Shown one piece after another: positions 47,063 to 57,681 of a stretch of 64,000 nucleotides of DNA; the stretch's first letter is position 1; each line of letters begins with the position of its first letter. The stretch is taken from NCBI RefSeq assembly GCF_963583255.1, contig NC_084819.1:1805501-1869500 (forward strand), given 5' to 3'. Source of the stretch: Pyrus communis. Its lineage: Eukaryota; Streptophyta; Magnoliopsida; Rosales; Rosaceae. A program made the translations under genes and the position numbers. A model generated the notes under the pieces. It was not told the DNA's origin, made no database searches, and was given only the letters and a program-made list of their open reading frames with translations.

Positions 47063-48209
47063 TTCGTCTTTCCATTCACATTCCAAAACCACAGTCGAAG
47101 ACTATGAAAGTTGACATTGAATTTCTGAAATGCAATTTCAAACGTTTCATCTTCTTTCCCATAAAAAGAAAATTTGGTGGAACAATTCGGTGTTATTCAA
47201 TGGGGGCAAAGCTTTACATTTAAGAGTGATTTTCAGTGTACCGCATAATACAAGCGGTTAGATACTGAGTATATCGGGTTGTTTTTCTCAACATTTAAAC
47301 CAAGAAAATGCAACTCAATAAAGTAAACAAAAAATGATTGAAATGATGCATTTAGGAGGGAAAAATAAAGGAACTGATGAATCCAAACAAAAAATGGACA
47401 TACTTGGACGGTAGGCAGCTTCTGAGGAATCTTATTGCCGCTTGATTTGCGAGCAGTCTGCTTCGCCCGACCCATATTTCTGTATGGAGAGAGACCAGAC
47501 ACCGACAGAAACTTGAAACAAACAAATAAAATTAAAATAAAAAACCAAAGAGGAAGACAGAGTAGAGAGCGATTGGGTGTGGGACTGGGACTGTACGAAC
47601 AAGAAATGCTTCCTTTTCACGCTTCTGGCGTGGGTGGGGACTGGTGAGAGTCCTATAGCAACCCCGAATGTCCTCATGCCAACCCTTCTTTCAAACTTCT
47701 TCGAGAAAATTTCTCTTCTTTCCTCAATTATTAACTGAAGACGTATACCTAACGGTCGTGTTTGTTGTTTTCATGTCGTAATTGTTATTTTAATGAGCCA
47801 TGTCGTGTCAAATCTGTTATGTTAAAGGGTTCTTAACAGATGACTTGATAACGACCCGATTCGTTAACGGGCCGTGTATCGTTTCGTTTCGCAATTATGA
47901 ATCATGCAAAAAATTGACATGTATAATATCTAGACCTGACAAACAATATTTTATTACATTCTTAACAGATGATCTAATAATGACGCGATTTGTTAACACG
48001 ACATAATAAGAATCCGATCATTAATATGTTGTCTCGAAATTTACTATTTGGGTGTCATTTCATATCAATTTAAGAGGTCGCGAAAGAAATTGTTAGGCTT
48101 AAGAAGAGGAATGGACACTGGGCTTTCTGCTATGTCCACCCACCTATATTATTTCCTCCCTCAAATTTTAATATAATTTGAATCACATGTTTACTTCCCA
48201 TTAAATACT

Positions 48210-48335
48210 ACAATCTAGTAGTATTTCTCTTTACTTGTAAGTGAGAGGTCTTAGGTTCGATTATCGTCAAAAACGAATTTGAACCACTTTATTGCTAGCC
48301 TGTTGTTAGGCTAAGCCCACTCTCTCTCTTGAAAA
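48210..48335 (+). mobile_element. SINE-like tRNA-derived repeat
   Basis: Contains TTACTTGTAAGTGAGAGGTC, the B-box-like GGTTCGATTATCG, and the shared AATTTGAACCACTTTATTGC stretch. Confidence 0.55.
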
Positions 48336-48336
48336 A

Positions 48337-48641
48337 AACTTGTGTGGGGGCTCGACTTGCCACCGAACTTCGTTGAGTGACACTACCGACCACTCAAATT
48401 TTGCCACGTGGTAAGTGAGCGTTTATTTTACCACATTCGGCAGAGAGTTTGGGGAAGAAAAAAGAGGAGGATAAAATAAAAAAAAAACATTTGATCAATC
48501 TGATGGTGTATATTAATTAGTAGAAAAAATAATTATGATTAATTTAAATATAAAAAATTATATTTAAAACTTAATACATTTTGGATGGTTAATAGTGCCA
48601 CTTAATAAAGTAAAGTGGCAAGCCGAGCCTTACACAAGTTT
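48337..48641. mobile_element. MITE (ACTTGTGTNGGGCTCGNCTTGCCAC ends)
   Basis: About 305 bp. The left end acttgtgtgggggctcgact and right end agccgagccttacacaagt are inverse complements, and the inner parts also pair ('ttgccac' with 'gtggcaa'). The target repeat is unclear because of flanking A- and T-runs. It sits against the end of the SINE-like copy. Confidence 0.65.
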
Positions 48642-49014
48642 TTCTCTTCTCATTTAGTGTAGCTAGTTTCATTTGTTCAAAAAATAATAAGTTTCAAAAT
48701 AAATTAATTGCAAATTCGTCACTATTGATATTTGCACTCTATTTAAATTTATAAGTTCATTAAAATTCCTAAATTGGAGGGGTTATATGCAAACCCCCGA
48801 AATTATTTTTTCCCGTCTTTTTAATTTTTTAATATTTTTCTATCAAGTGTTAATGATGTGTAGAATATAAAAAAAACTATTAAAAAAATATAAAAATGTG
48901 TGAGAAGTAATTGAGGGTATGTGAATATAATCTCTTAACTACCAATTAAATACACCTTAATTATATTTTATAAAGAAAAAAAATAATTGTTTTTTCAAAA
49001 CAGGAGAAAAGCGG

Positions 49015-49145
49015 TCACTCAGTAATATAGTTTGGTCTTAGGTTCGAATCTCGTGGATGACGAATTCGATACCAACTTAAGTTGTCTATTATATGGTATA
49101 GCTGAACTTCTCCATCCTTAGTGTAAAAATATCGATGTACTTATT
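49015..49145 (+). repeat. SINE-like stretch, degenerate
   Basis: Contains CTTAGGTTCGAATCTCG, a B-box match, followed by TGGATGACGAATTCGATACC, the same words as bases 130-165 at the left end of the window. Confidence 0.45.
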
Positions 49146-49160
49146 AAAAAAAAAAATAAA

Positions 49161-49304
49161 AAACTTTAACGAAAAGCTCCCAGTACTGTTCACTTTAATG
49201 AAAAATCATATTTTTACACTAAAAAGTCAATCATGATACTATTCAATTTATTTTTTATTTTATCTTTTTCATTAAAATCCAAACTTCCAAATCATTTTCT
49301 TTTC
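49161..49304. mobile_element. MITE, same family as 35,179-35,333
   Basis: Starts AAACTTTAACGAAAAGCTCC and carries the 'tacactaaaaagtcaat' core. The right end is degraded in an A-rich run. Confidence 0.65.
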
Positions 49305-49407
49305 AAAAAAAATAAAAAAAATAAAAAAAAAAAGGGAGAAAAGCGGATTAACAGTACCGATTAATGAAATTTTCACAATCCAAACCCGTCTCTTTCTCCT
49401 AAACCCA

Positions 49408-50541
49408 ATGCGCGCTTCTCTGCATATCCTCTCGCCGCTCCTCCCCAGCTCTCTCTTGCCGTTCGAGAACTCTCCCTTCGAGCTCGATTTCTCCCTCTCA
49501 TCTGGTTCGAGCACTCTTCACCGACAAAAAGGTAAATTTCCTTCTCTCTCAACCTCTATTTTGGCTATTTCGACATTTTTTTGTTCGGAGATTGAAATAT
49601 TGAACTGGATAATTGGAGGGAAGGTAGAATTGGAAGATTTGGGCTTCTTTGAACTTCGTAGGCTCAGTGCAGATTGAGTTAAGTTTTATTCATTGGTTAG
49701 AGAAAATGGGGCACCAATTCTTCGAAAGCTTCTTTGAATTGGTGCTTTAATATATAGTACAGGTAATCACTTGGTTAGACTTCAATCTCTAATGCAGTTC
49801 TGTCAATCTCTCATGCTTTTTCTGTTATTGGGTTTTTGTAGTTAAGTACAGTAGATTAACTTTGTTGAGTTCTGCTCAAAGTTTCCAAGTTTGGTTGCTG
49901 GGTGTAATGGGAATGGGGTGTTTTTTTTTAATTTTTTTTTATCAAAATTTAAAATTGAAGTGGAATTCCAGGAATATAAGCATACAAGTTATTTGGGTTA
50001 TCTATAAAATTTTGAAATTGTAGAGTAGTAATATATGTAAAGAGGGTTTCTGGGTTTTCATCAAAATATAAATTTGAAGTAGAACACCAGGAAAATGAGT
50101 AAAGGAATGTTTTTGGGTTTTAATCAAAATATAAAATTGTAGAACACCAGGAATACAAGTAAAGGAATGTTTTTGGGTTTTCATCAATATTTGATTTGAA
50201 GTAGAACACTAGGTATATAAGTTGAAATTTTGAAATTTAAGTAGAACACTAGGAATATAAGCTGAAGGAAGGAGAATCAATACAAATTTAATTGATTTTG
50301 TTGAATTTTCCTGGGTTCCAATAAATGAAGAGGTTGAGAAGTGGAAAATACAATTTTTTTTTTTTTTTGTTTTGTGATTGTGAATTAGTGATATGGGATA
50401 GAGAGAAAAGTTTAACTGATTACTGTTTTCGTTTGGCATTGATCAGATGTGTTGTCGGATTTGCACAAGAAATATGGGTCTGTTTTCGAGTTGTGGTTGG
50501 GTCCGACTGAGCTATGAGCGTCAATAAAGGATTGCAACACA
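49408..50541 (+). pseudogene. Truncated cytochrome P450-like gene, 5' two exons
   Basis: Exon a (49,408-49,531) encodes 41 residues from ATG (MRASLHILSPLL...) and ends at a GT donor in phase 1. Exon b starts at 50,447 after CAG and joins in phase to give QKDVLSDLHKKYGSVFELWL, then GPTEL and a TGA at 50,515-50,517. Past the stop, the same frame continues ASIKD. This resembles the LHKKYG..(V/F).LWLGPT.LL.SIKDP region of plant P450 N-terminal domains (from memory). No heme-binding FxxGxxxC region follows; TAF1B begins 200 bases later. The piece may be transcribed as the 5' leader of TAF1B, giving an upstream open frame. Confidence 0.55.
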
Positions 50542-50712
50542 GTAATGTCGGAAGAAAAAAAGGCCTGTGTTTCTGTTTAGTGAAGAGCGATAGATAATTA
50601 TGATGATGAAGAAAACGACCAAAATCACCATGATCAAGGATCTCAGGAGATGGAAGCATTGAGATATAGCATAGCTCATATTCAGGGAGCATTGGTGTAG
50701 TTCACCCCCTTG

Positions 50713-53700
50713 ATGTCGGATAAGTGGATTTGCGAAAATTGTGGCACTGTGGGGCTGGTTGAAGGCAATGATGGCTTCTTTTACTGCACCAACTGCAGCA
50801 CACGGGCTGAGGACTACCAGGACACGGGAGTCGCAGATGAGGACTTTTACGATAAGGATGGTGATGCACGTGGAGGCCTCTACTCTAATCGTCATGTCCG
50901 CCGTGGCGTTAGCTCTGCCGTCAAACCTGAGCCTCTTTCCCAACCCTTAGACAACATCTCACCTTTTTATAACCCTTTTAGTCAAACCAAAACAGAGGAT
51001 CACAATGCTGTGGATGCCAAGGGACCCACGGGTCCCACAGATTTCGGACTGGATGGAATCATAGAGTTGAGTGTGGAGGACTATTATACACAGATTAGAC
51101 TTAGGTATGTGATGGGACTGCAGCGGCTGATTGAGCTCCAATGCGAGGCTTTGGTAAGGAAGTTTAAGGTAAACCCTACGATTTGTGGGTTGTCTGCGAC
51201 CATTTGGCTACGCTTCCTGGCAGGGACTCGGCTTTTCGATGATGATTGGGCTGACTCTGAGATGTGCCGAGGCCGACAAGGTTTTTAGCTACCAAATCTC
51301 ATTTCTTTAAGAGAGTAAACCTATATATTTCACCTGAATTGAGTTTTCTTGTTATGGATTTTGGTTATTGAAGCAGTACTCAATTGCTTGAAAGAAACAT
51401 AAGGGAATATTTCAGTTTAATTGATTCTTATGTTCAATTATTGTTGTAGAAAAATGAATCTCAGTGGTTGTCTGGTAGAGGTCTTTTGCTGCATAATTTT
51501 TATTTATTTATTAAATTTAGAAAATTCTTGATCTCAATGATTTTTTAATTATTGGGGTTCCTTTATTTTCTTCTATGGTTATTGCTGTTTTTGATCACTG
51601 AGTTTCCTTGTTTCAGGAGACACGTTAGAAGGTTTTAAGCCGCGTGCTAATTACAGAGCAGAACCGCACACAAAGTATGGTCAGCGAGCAGTAATGGTAT
51701 GGTTTAGGTCGTTGAGAAACACTATACCATTATCTTATACTTTAGCTGTTTCCTTTCTGGCTTGTCATCTTTCCAGGGAAGCAGTCCTACCAACAGATAT
51801 AGTAAAATGGTCATTAGAAGGAAACCTCCCATATTTTTCTGCATTTCTTCAAATTGAAAAAGAATTAGGAGGGCCTTCACGCGCATGTCCAATAAGTTCA
51901 AGCTTAATGTTTAGGCCTACTGAATCTGTGCCAGTGCAGAAGTTGGAATCACTGGCAGCAACCATTTCTGAGTCCATAGGCTTGCACTTACCTCCAGTCA
52001 ATTTTTATGCTATAGCTTTACGCTATCTAGGTAAGTTATCTCTTCCAGTTGAAAAGATCCTCCCTCATGCGTGCCGCATTTATGAGTGGTCAATGCCTCC
52101 AGATTTGTGGTTATCAACAAATGAGTTTAGGCTTCCTACTCGTGCTTTTGTAATGTCAATAGTGATTGTAGCAGTGAGAATTCTGTACAATATTCATGGT
52201 TTTGGAGAATGGGAAAAATGTTTGTCCCGTAAACATGCTTTGTCTTCCACATCAAACCAAAAAGGAGATCTTGATACCATATCCAGCTCCAAAATGAGGT
52301 CTGGCTCAGAAGAGGATTCAGGTTCTCCGTCCCGCAGTCTGGACGATTTGGGTACAGATATTGGTAGAAACTCATCAAATGCTCAGAGCTCTGAATTGGA
52401 TGCTGCAGAACTTCTGTCCAGCCTTGAAGCTCGATATAATGAAATTGCAGATTCTTATGGTAAATAATGATGCAATTCAGTAGGTGTTCTTCATATTATT
52501 TATCACTTTGCCCCCACCCTTCAATTATTCGATCATAAAGTTTTAAATTCTCACATTTTGTTGGCAGAATATTGCAAGGACTTGCCAACGTATCTTCAGT
52601 TCTGCAAGGATGTAGTCTTTGCTGGATCAAAATCATCGTTGAATGATGAAAAGGAAGAAGAGCTAATTGAATCATTATGGGAATTTTATCAGAGTGGAAA
52701 GGTAATGTATAGCTTGACTTCTGTTGCGATATTGTCTTCTCAAACACATATTTTGTGACACATATTAGATACAAAATTTCTGTACTCAGCTTAATTGTGG
52801 ACAGAAACGCTGAACTGTGGCACAATTAGTTCAAATTCTTTTAGAAGCCCTTGGTTAGATGTAAATATATATGTAGTAAGCCAAGGAAAAGAACCTGATT
52901 GATATACCCAATTCTAGAATGTTATGAAATTTGTTTTGTTAGCATCTCATATCTGAAGTATATAAGTTCTTTGTAATAACAACTGGAAAGCTTCGTCACT
53001 TTTGTCAGTATTTCACAGCAGAAAACAATGATGGCGAGGCTAGGCATCCTTTGTTTTATTAGAAAGTTAGGCTTTCTCCTTGAAACTTAATTTTTCTTAT
53101 TTGCAGCCCATCGTGTACATTTTGTGGCTTTACCCCATTGATTGGACTCCAACTAGCAAATTTCCTTAACTTTGAAAAAGAGAGAAAAATATGGAACAAA
53201 AAAAGATAGAAAATTAGTGTGATTAGTAAATTCTGATGGAAGCTTCTCTAGTTGGGATGTGGCTGTAATTCATGCCTTTGTTCCACTCATTTGAGCTTTC
53301 AATACATATACTGCATACAGGCTGGTTTTTTCGAACGGGATATTATCTTTTTTGCCCTTTGAAGTTTGTGATTATGGAGCTTTGATACATCTCGTGTTCA
53401 CTTTTAGTTAACCGCAGTTGTTTCACTGGTTTTTGTCTTGATGCATATAGACAATGAGAAGGACATACTTGACAAGGCTTTTAGTCTGACCTGTGAATAA
53501 TACACCATTTCACAATGTATATTGTTGGTTTTCAGGATTCTGAAACAGCAGCCGGAAAAGGATTGTTTGGTGATAGAGATGTTGTACAGAAAAGGTTGAG
53601 GGACAGTGACGAATGCGCAAGTGATGGCACTCCCTTCTCAGGCGACCATCAAGGGAACAAAACTGGCGATCATTCCTGTGCCAGTTCACAAGATAGTCAG

Positions 53701-54090
53701 TGCTCAGGAGCTAACGACACAGAAACTCTCAAAGAGGAAGCCATTCGTCGAATGAAATTAGACATGGAGGAGAAGAGGTTTTGCTATATTCCCCCGAGGG
53801 TGAACCTCAAAAGATTTGATTACCTTCACTATGTCCGGAAGAAGGATGAAGGTGCGTATACTTACGTTGCACATGCAGATTATTACATCTTGCTTCGTGC
53901 TTGTGCTAGAGTTGCCCAGGTTGAAATTCGGTGTATGCACATCGCGGTGTTGAGCATCGAGAGGAGGCTGGCATGGTTGGAAAAGAGAATCAATCACTGC
54001 TTGCATTTGACCCCTCCGGTTGTATCATGCGAGTATTGCACTGAAATGTTTCCAGATGCGGAAAATAATATTGGGGAGTCGATTGATTAA
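50713..54090 (+). CDS. TAF1B: RNA polymerase I factor TAF1B/Rrn7-like
   Basis: Four exons, 50,713-51,280, 51,617-52,459, 52,568-52,701 and 53,536-54,090, all GT-AG and phase-consistent; the product is 699 residues. TAF1B/Rrn7 is the TFIIB-like subunit of the RNA polymerase I initiation factor (SL1/core factor) that recruits the polymerase to rDNA promoters in the nucleolus. The N-terminus is a zinc ribbon C7-x2-C10-x14-C25-x2-C28 (WICENCGTVG...YCTNCSTRA). A linker and cyclin-fold-like helices follow (about residues 125-330: YYTQIRLRYVMGLQRLIELQ, then SYTLAVSFLACHLSREAVLPTDIVKW). The C-terminal part (RRMKLDMEEKRFCYIPPRV) is also typical of the plant family. The start is the ATG at 50,713, just before the zinc ribbon. 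A P450-like relic lies directly upstream. The Arabidopsis counterpart is, I believe, MEE12. Confidence 0.87.
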
Positions 54091-54354
54091 TGGTTGAGAT
54101 TGAATGATATATGAATTAATGGTTCAGATTGAAAATAGAAGACCTAAATACTTGTGGAAATCAAACCTAACGATCAAAACTCTCGTAGCATTGAATTCAA
54201 GTTCAACCGGCGTGTTTGAAAACATGCACCATTCCAAGTACATTAGAGTCAATCAGGCCGTGAGAGGCAATAGTTTACCGTGTGGCGAATGTCAGCAGTT
54301 TGAATTCTCTTATCTACATAGGCTATATTTCTTATGTGTGGTCGCATACAAACC

Positions 54355-54560
54355 TAATGGGAGCTGGTTTCTCTGCCCTTCCACTTTCCATACACTCCTA
54401 TCCCCTTCTATTTGTGCGGTCACGGTTAAGTCATGTTAACATTTTATATTACTATTGTTTTTTATCTTATTATCTTTCAAAAAAATCAATATAAAATGTT
54501 AACGTAGCTTAACCAATACCGCACAAAATAGGAAGGGATGGGCCAGCTCCAACCTAATGT
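54355..54560. repeat. Hairpin-forming inverted repeat after TAF1B
   Basis: Left arm about 54,360-54,450 (GGAGCTGG ... TTGTGCGGTCACGGTTAAG ... GTTAACATTTTATATT) pairs with right arm about 54,488-54,557 (AATATAAAATGTTAACG ... CTTAACCAATACCGCACAA ... CCAGCTCC), loop about 37 bp. Probably a MITE. It begins some 260 bases past the TAF1B stop. Confidence 0.72.
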
Positions 54561-56289
54561 CCTCGTTGACGCAGTCTCTCTGTCAACAGAAGGGTCGACG
54601 GTAGCAGCTCGTCCTTTTTGGCGGCTTTACTAATTCATTAGGTGTATTGTTTACACGACGGACTTTTATATTCCAAAGGGATTTAAAAGTGAGAAATAAA
54701 TGGATTATTAAAAGTTAAATAGAATGATCAGAAATGCAGAATTACAAAGCTATTTAAGAAGGATTTGTAAATGGCTCCTTACAAGTAGTCATTTGTAAAT
54801 CTCGCACATGTGGGATGCAACACGAGAACGTCGAGTAGTCACTTATCATATTATTATTTTAGCCTAAATTCACTTCATTTTAGCGTTCTTATGAAATCGG
54901 ATGCGTGTAAATTGATATTATCGTATTGTAACATAATAGTCATTAATAGGATTACATGACCCACAGTGACGGAGCTCTTAAGGGACCAGAATGGTCTTTT
55001 CATTTTCTTGCTACTATAATAGATGTTGATTGCCACTAGACTCATCCCATTGTCCAATATTTTCACTCACATTATAATTTCACCCACCATAGAAACTTAA
55101 AAAATTAAAATGTTATTTCTCCACCCATTATTATTCGCAAAATAACCTCTTTATATATATATATATATATATATTACCTATGGCACTGCCTAAGCTATTT
55201 CGTTCATTAAATGTGCTATTTGGATCAAAGCAACCTAAAAAGAATTCTCAGACCCCACCATTGGATTCGTCCAAGCACTTTGGCTGTATCCAAATGACCA
55301 TCTTCAGAGAAAGCAGCATACCATCTTACAAATTCTAGTCTAATTGGAAAGAAAGCATCCAACTTAGCTGTTGAAGCTTTCTTCGTAAAAAAAAAAAAAA
55401 AAAAAACGCCATTCTCTCTCACAACTAAGCATCCAAGATAAAACCAATTCAATCGCCTTTGGTTTTTCTTCACTAACTAGAACCCTAGAAATTCAAATTA
55501 GATTTGTTCATGCTGCAACCCCTTTGAGCTTTTCTTCAAGATGGTAAAAGAAATTCACACAAAGATGAGATCATGAGAGAGATATAATAAATTTATAAAT
55601 AGGGGTCTAAAAGTCTTTTTCTAAAAGTATAAATATGTCATTATCATTTTTATTAAAATGGGATGAAAAAAATAAGACAACGGGATGAATTTAGTATCAC
55701 TCTAGATGTTTCTATTGCATATCGGTCTAATATTCTTAAAATTCAAGTGTGTTCTAAATCCAAACTCTTTTCCGTTCCAGGTCCGATCTCATTTTTCTCT
55801 CACTCCCTCTTATTGTAATGCAATCTTCGCTTCGTCGGAGATTCTTTATACATGAAATCTTGGCACTACCGCTGCTGACGATGTTTCAACCTGAAGGGCA
55901 ACAAATAGCTAAAGGCCAAACAGGCCCAAACTAACGACGTTGAGCTGCAGGCTGTCGCTGACCAACACGTGCAATGATGCAAATACAAACAAAAGCAAGT
56001 TAAGAAATTAGGCATGGAGGTTTGACTTGGGAAGCCACAGGCTGCCAGCTTTCCTCCCAAGTCAATATTCAAGGATTCAACTGTCAACACTTCACATTTT
56101 GTTTGAAAAGAAACCAACCACCCAAGAATTTATTGGCTTCCCATTTTTCGCAATTGGATAATGCAAGACAATATAAATTAAAAAAGAAAAATCAGCACGA
56201 TCAATGCGAACTTTGAATAGAAAAATATCTTAAATAGGGTTACATACTATTAAGAAAAATTATAAAAATGGTCGCTTAATTAAAAAATA
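54561..56289. other. Intergenic spacer between TAF1B and the MACPF gene
   Basis: No gene supported. It holds an (AT)n microsatellite (about 55,151-55,174) and an A-run (55,386-55,405). Short frames at 55,225-55,473 and 55,866-56,216 lack domain or splice support. Confidence 0.65.
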
Positions 56290-57195
56290 AAAAATGATTG
56301 CTACGTGAATGACATGATCTATATGGAACGTTACGCCAATATTGATAGTATAAACTTATAATCAATGACAAAATTGAATTAAAAGTTGTAAATTTTGTTA
56401 ATCGTGTAATTTTAAATAGTAGAGAAAATTGTGGGAACGGTCTCTTAATTTTAATGCAATTGAAAAGTTGGCTCCTCAACTAAAAACTTATGATCATTTG
56501 TTCTTTAACTTATCAAAACGTGCATCTATAGTCATTTTCATCAACTCCATCAGAACTTTCATTAAAATGAGTCACACGTCACACATGTGAGGCGAATCAA
56601 GGGACAAATATGAAAAATAAAATGAGAAAATTGTAGCGGTGGTCCCTCATCTTTAACTCAATTGGAGTAATTGTTCCTCAACTTTAATCCTTCAACTTTA
56701 ACCAATTGTAGCAATGTTTCATCCGCTGTGACTCATTTTGATGAAAGTTCTGATAGAGTTGACGAAAAAGACCATAGCTGCATGTTTTGATGAGTTAATA
56801 GATCAATGGTCATGTTCTTTTAGGATTCGTTTGGAAGTGCTTTTAAAATAATTGAAAGTGCTTAAGAGAAAATGTTTTGGGTTCCAAAAACACTTGAAAG
56901 TGCTTCCAGGAAGCACTTCAAGTGCCTTTCTAGGATTTACTTAAGTTTTTACTAAGAATTGGTTCAAAAAACATTTTTACCGAAAGCACTTTTCGCCATT
57001 TTAAAAGCACTTAGTTGAAAGACCAACTCTCTAATTGTATTAAAACTAATGGATCATTACAACAATTTTCACTACCCTTTAAAACTACACGATTAACAAA
57101 ATCGACAACTTTTAATTTAATTTCATCCTCAATATAAATTTATGATATCAGACGTTACGCTCCATATAGATCATGTTGTTCACGTAGTTTTCTTT
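56290..57195. mobile_element. Foldback element with a nested MITE in one arm
   Basis: Long inverted repeat. Left arm 56,300-56,585 (CTACGTGAATGACATGATC ... TTTTGTTAATCGTGTA ... CTTTCATTAAAATGAGTCAC) pairs with right arm 56,724-57,193 (GTGACTCATTTTGATGAAAG ... TACACGATTAACAAAA ... GATCATGTTGTTCACGTAG). The loop is about 140 bp. The right arm is longer because a 190-bp MITE is inserted at 56,822-57,010. The outer borders may extend to about 56,255 and 57,260 with weaker pairing. No transposase. Confidence 0.8.
56822..57010. mobile_element. MITE of the AGTGCTTTTAAAA family, nested
   Basis: Starts AGGATTCGTTTGGAAGTGCT and ends with the inverse GCCATTTTAAAAGCACTT. The same family is inside the DCTPP1 promoter MITEs (about 5,885-6,085, 6,425-6,640, 6,970-7,250) and in intron 1 of the MACPF gene (58,142-58,222). 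Confidence 0.68.
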
Positions 57196-57619
57196 TCTTT
57201 GAGCAAAAGGATTAATAATTGTCATGTAACTGTCCATTAATTATTATAATTTTCGACGTTACAAGCGGAATCTTCCACGTTCAAACCCTTAAGCCGATCC
57301 TTCCATATGCAGCCATTGCCGTTCTTACAAGGTCTATTTTTTTATGTTATTTAACTTAGCGTAAAGATAAAAAGACTGTATAAAAGGTGTACAAACAAAC
57401 GGACAGCACACTTAGTTGACTTTTTAGAACCGTGGTTAAATTAAATTCTCGTACTTTGTCTATCGTTGAATCATTTGTTCTAGGTGGCGGTTCTATTCAA
57501 AGCTGGCTGACAAGTCTTTGAATTTGAAAGGTGCTTCTTGAATCAATCAGAATCAGAAGCACTTTTGCTGATTTGGGTTGATAGCAGCACATGGGTTGGT
57601 GCCATTTCTTGTGATTGTT

Positions 57620-57680
57620 TGAGAGAGAGAGAGAGAAAGATAGGGGAGAGAGAGACAAGAGAGGGAGAGAGAGAGAGAAG
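57620..57680 (+). repeat. GA-rich tract in the 5' UTR of the MACPF gene
   Basis: Two GA microsatellite stretches (GAGAGAGAGAGAGAAAG and later GAGAGAGAGAGAAGG) end directly at the start codon. GA repeats in 5' leaders of plant genes can bind BBR/BPC factors; that role here is inference. Confidence 0.7.
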
Positions 57681-57681
57681 G

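Larger units (their letters stand above)
45473..47475 (-). pseudogene. Broken gene with histone H3-tail-like first exon
   Basis: Exon 1 (47,404-47,475, minus) encodes 24 residues starting MGRAKQTARKSSGNK, with a clean GT donor at phase 0. The start closely follows the histone H3 tail (KQTARKS shared, then SGNK for TGGK). The probable next exon starts near 46,080 after an AG (TIMKKTATTRGAPRADP..., a six-proline run, then KLEVDGKQVCINISRLKDHKYAECNEG). A 1-base insertion near 45,898 shifts the frame; coding continues as PSPEILSMLMNS to NSINAALVQ. A 90-bp LINE-like fragment then interrupts, and the frame resumes as EGFITQCSQDFKERTLQLF and ends with FEERAQGFI and a stop at 45,473. I do not recognise the protein outside exon 1. 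Linking exon 1 to the downstream part is inferred from phase. Confidence 0.5.
47476..49407. other. Repeat-rich spacer
   Basis: No gene supported. It contains a dispersed repeat at 47,750-48,005 related to 950-1,135, a SINE-like copy (48,210-48,335), a MITE (48,337-48,641), another SINE-like stretch (49,015-49,145) and a MITE (49,161-49,304). Confidence 0.65.

Noticed and set aside
54104..54494. Frames directly after TAF1B
   Set aside because: They run into the hairpin repeat and show no domain; probably 3' UTR and MITE.
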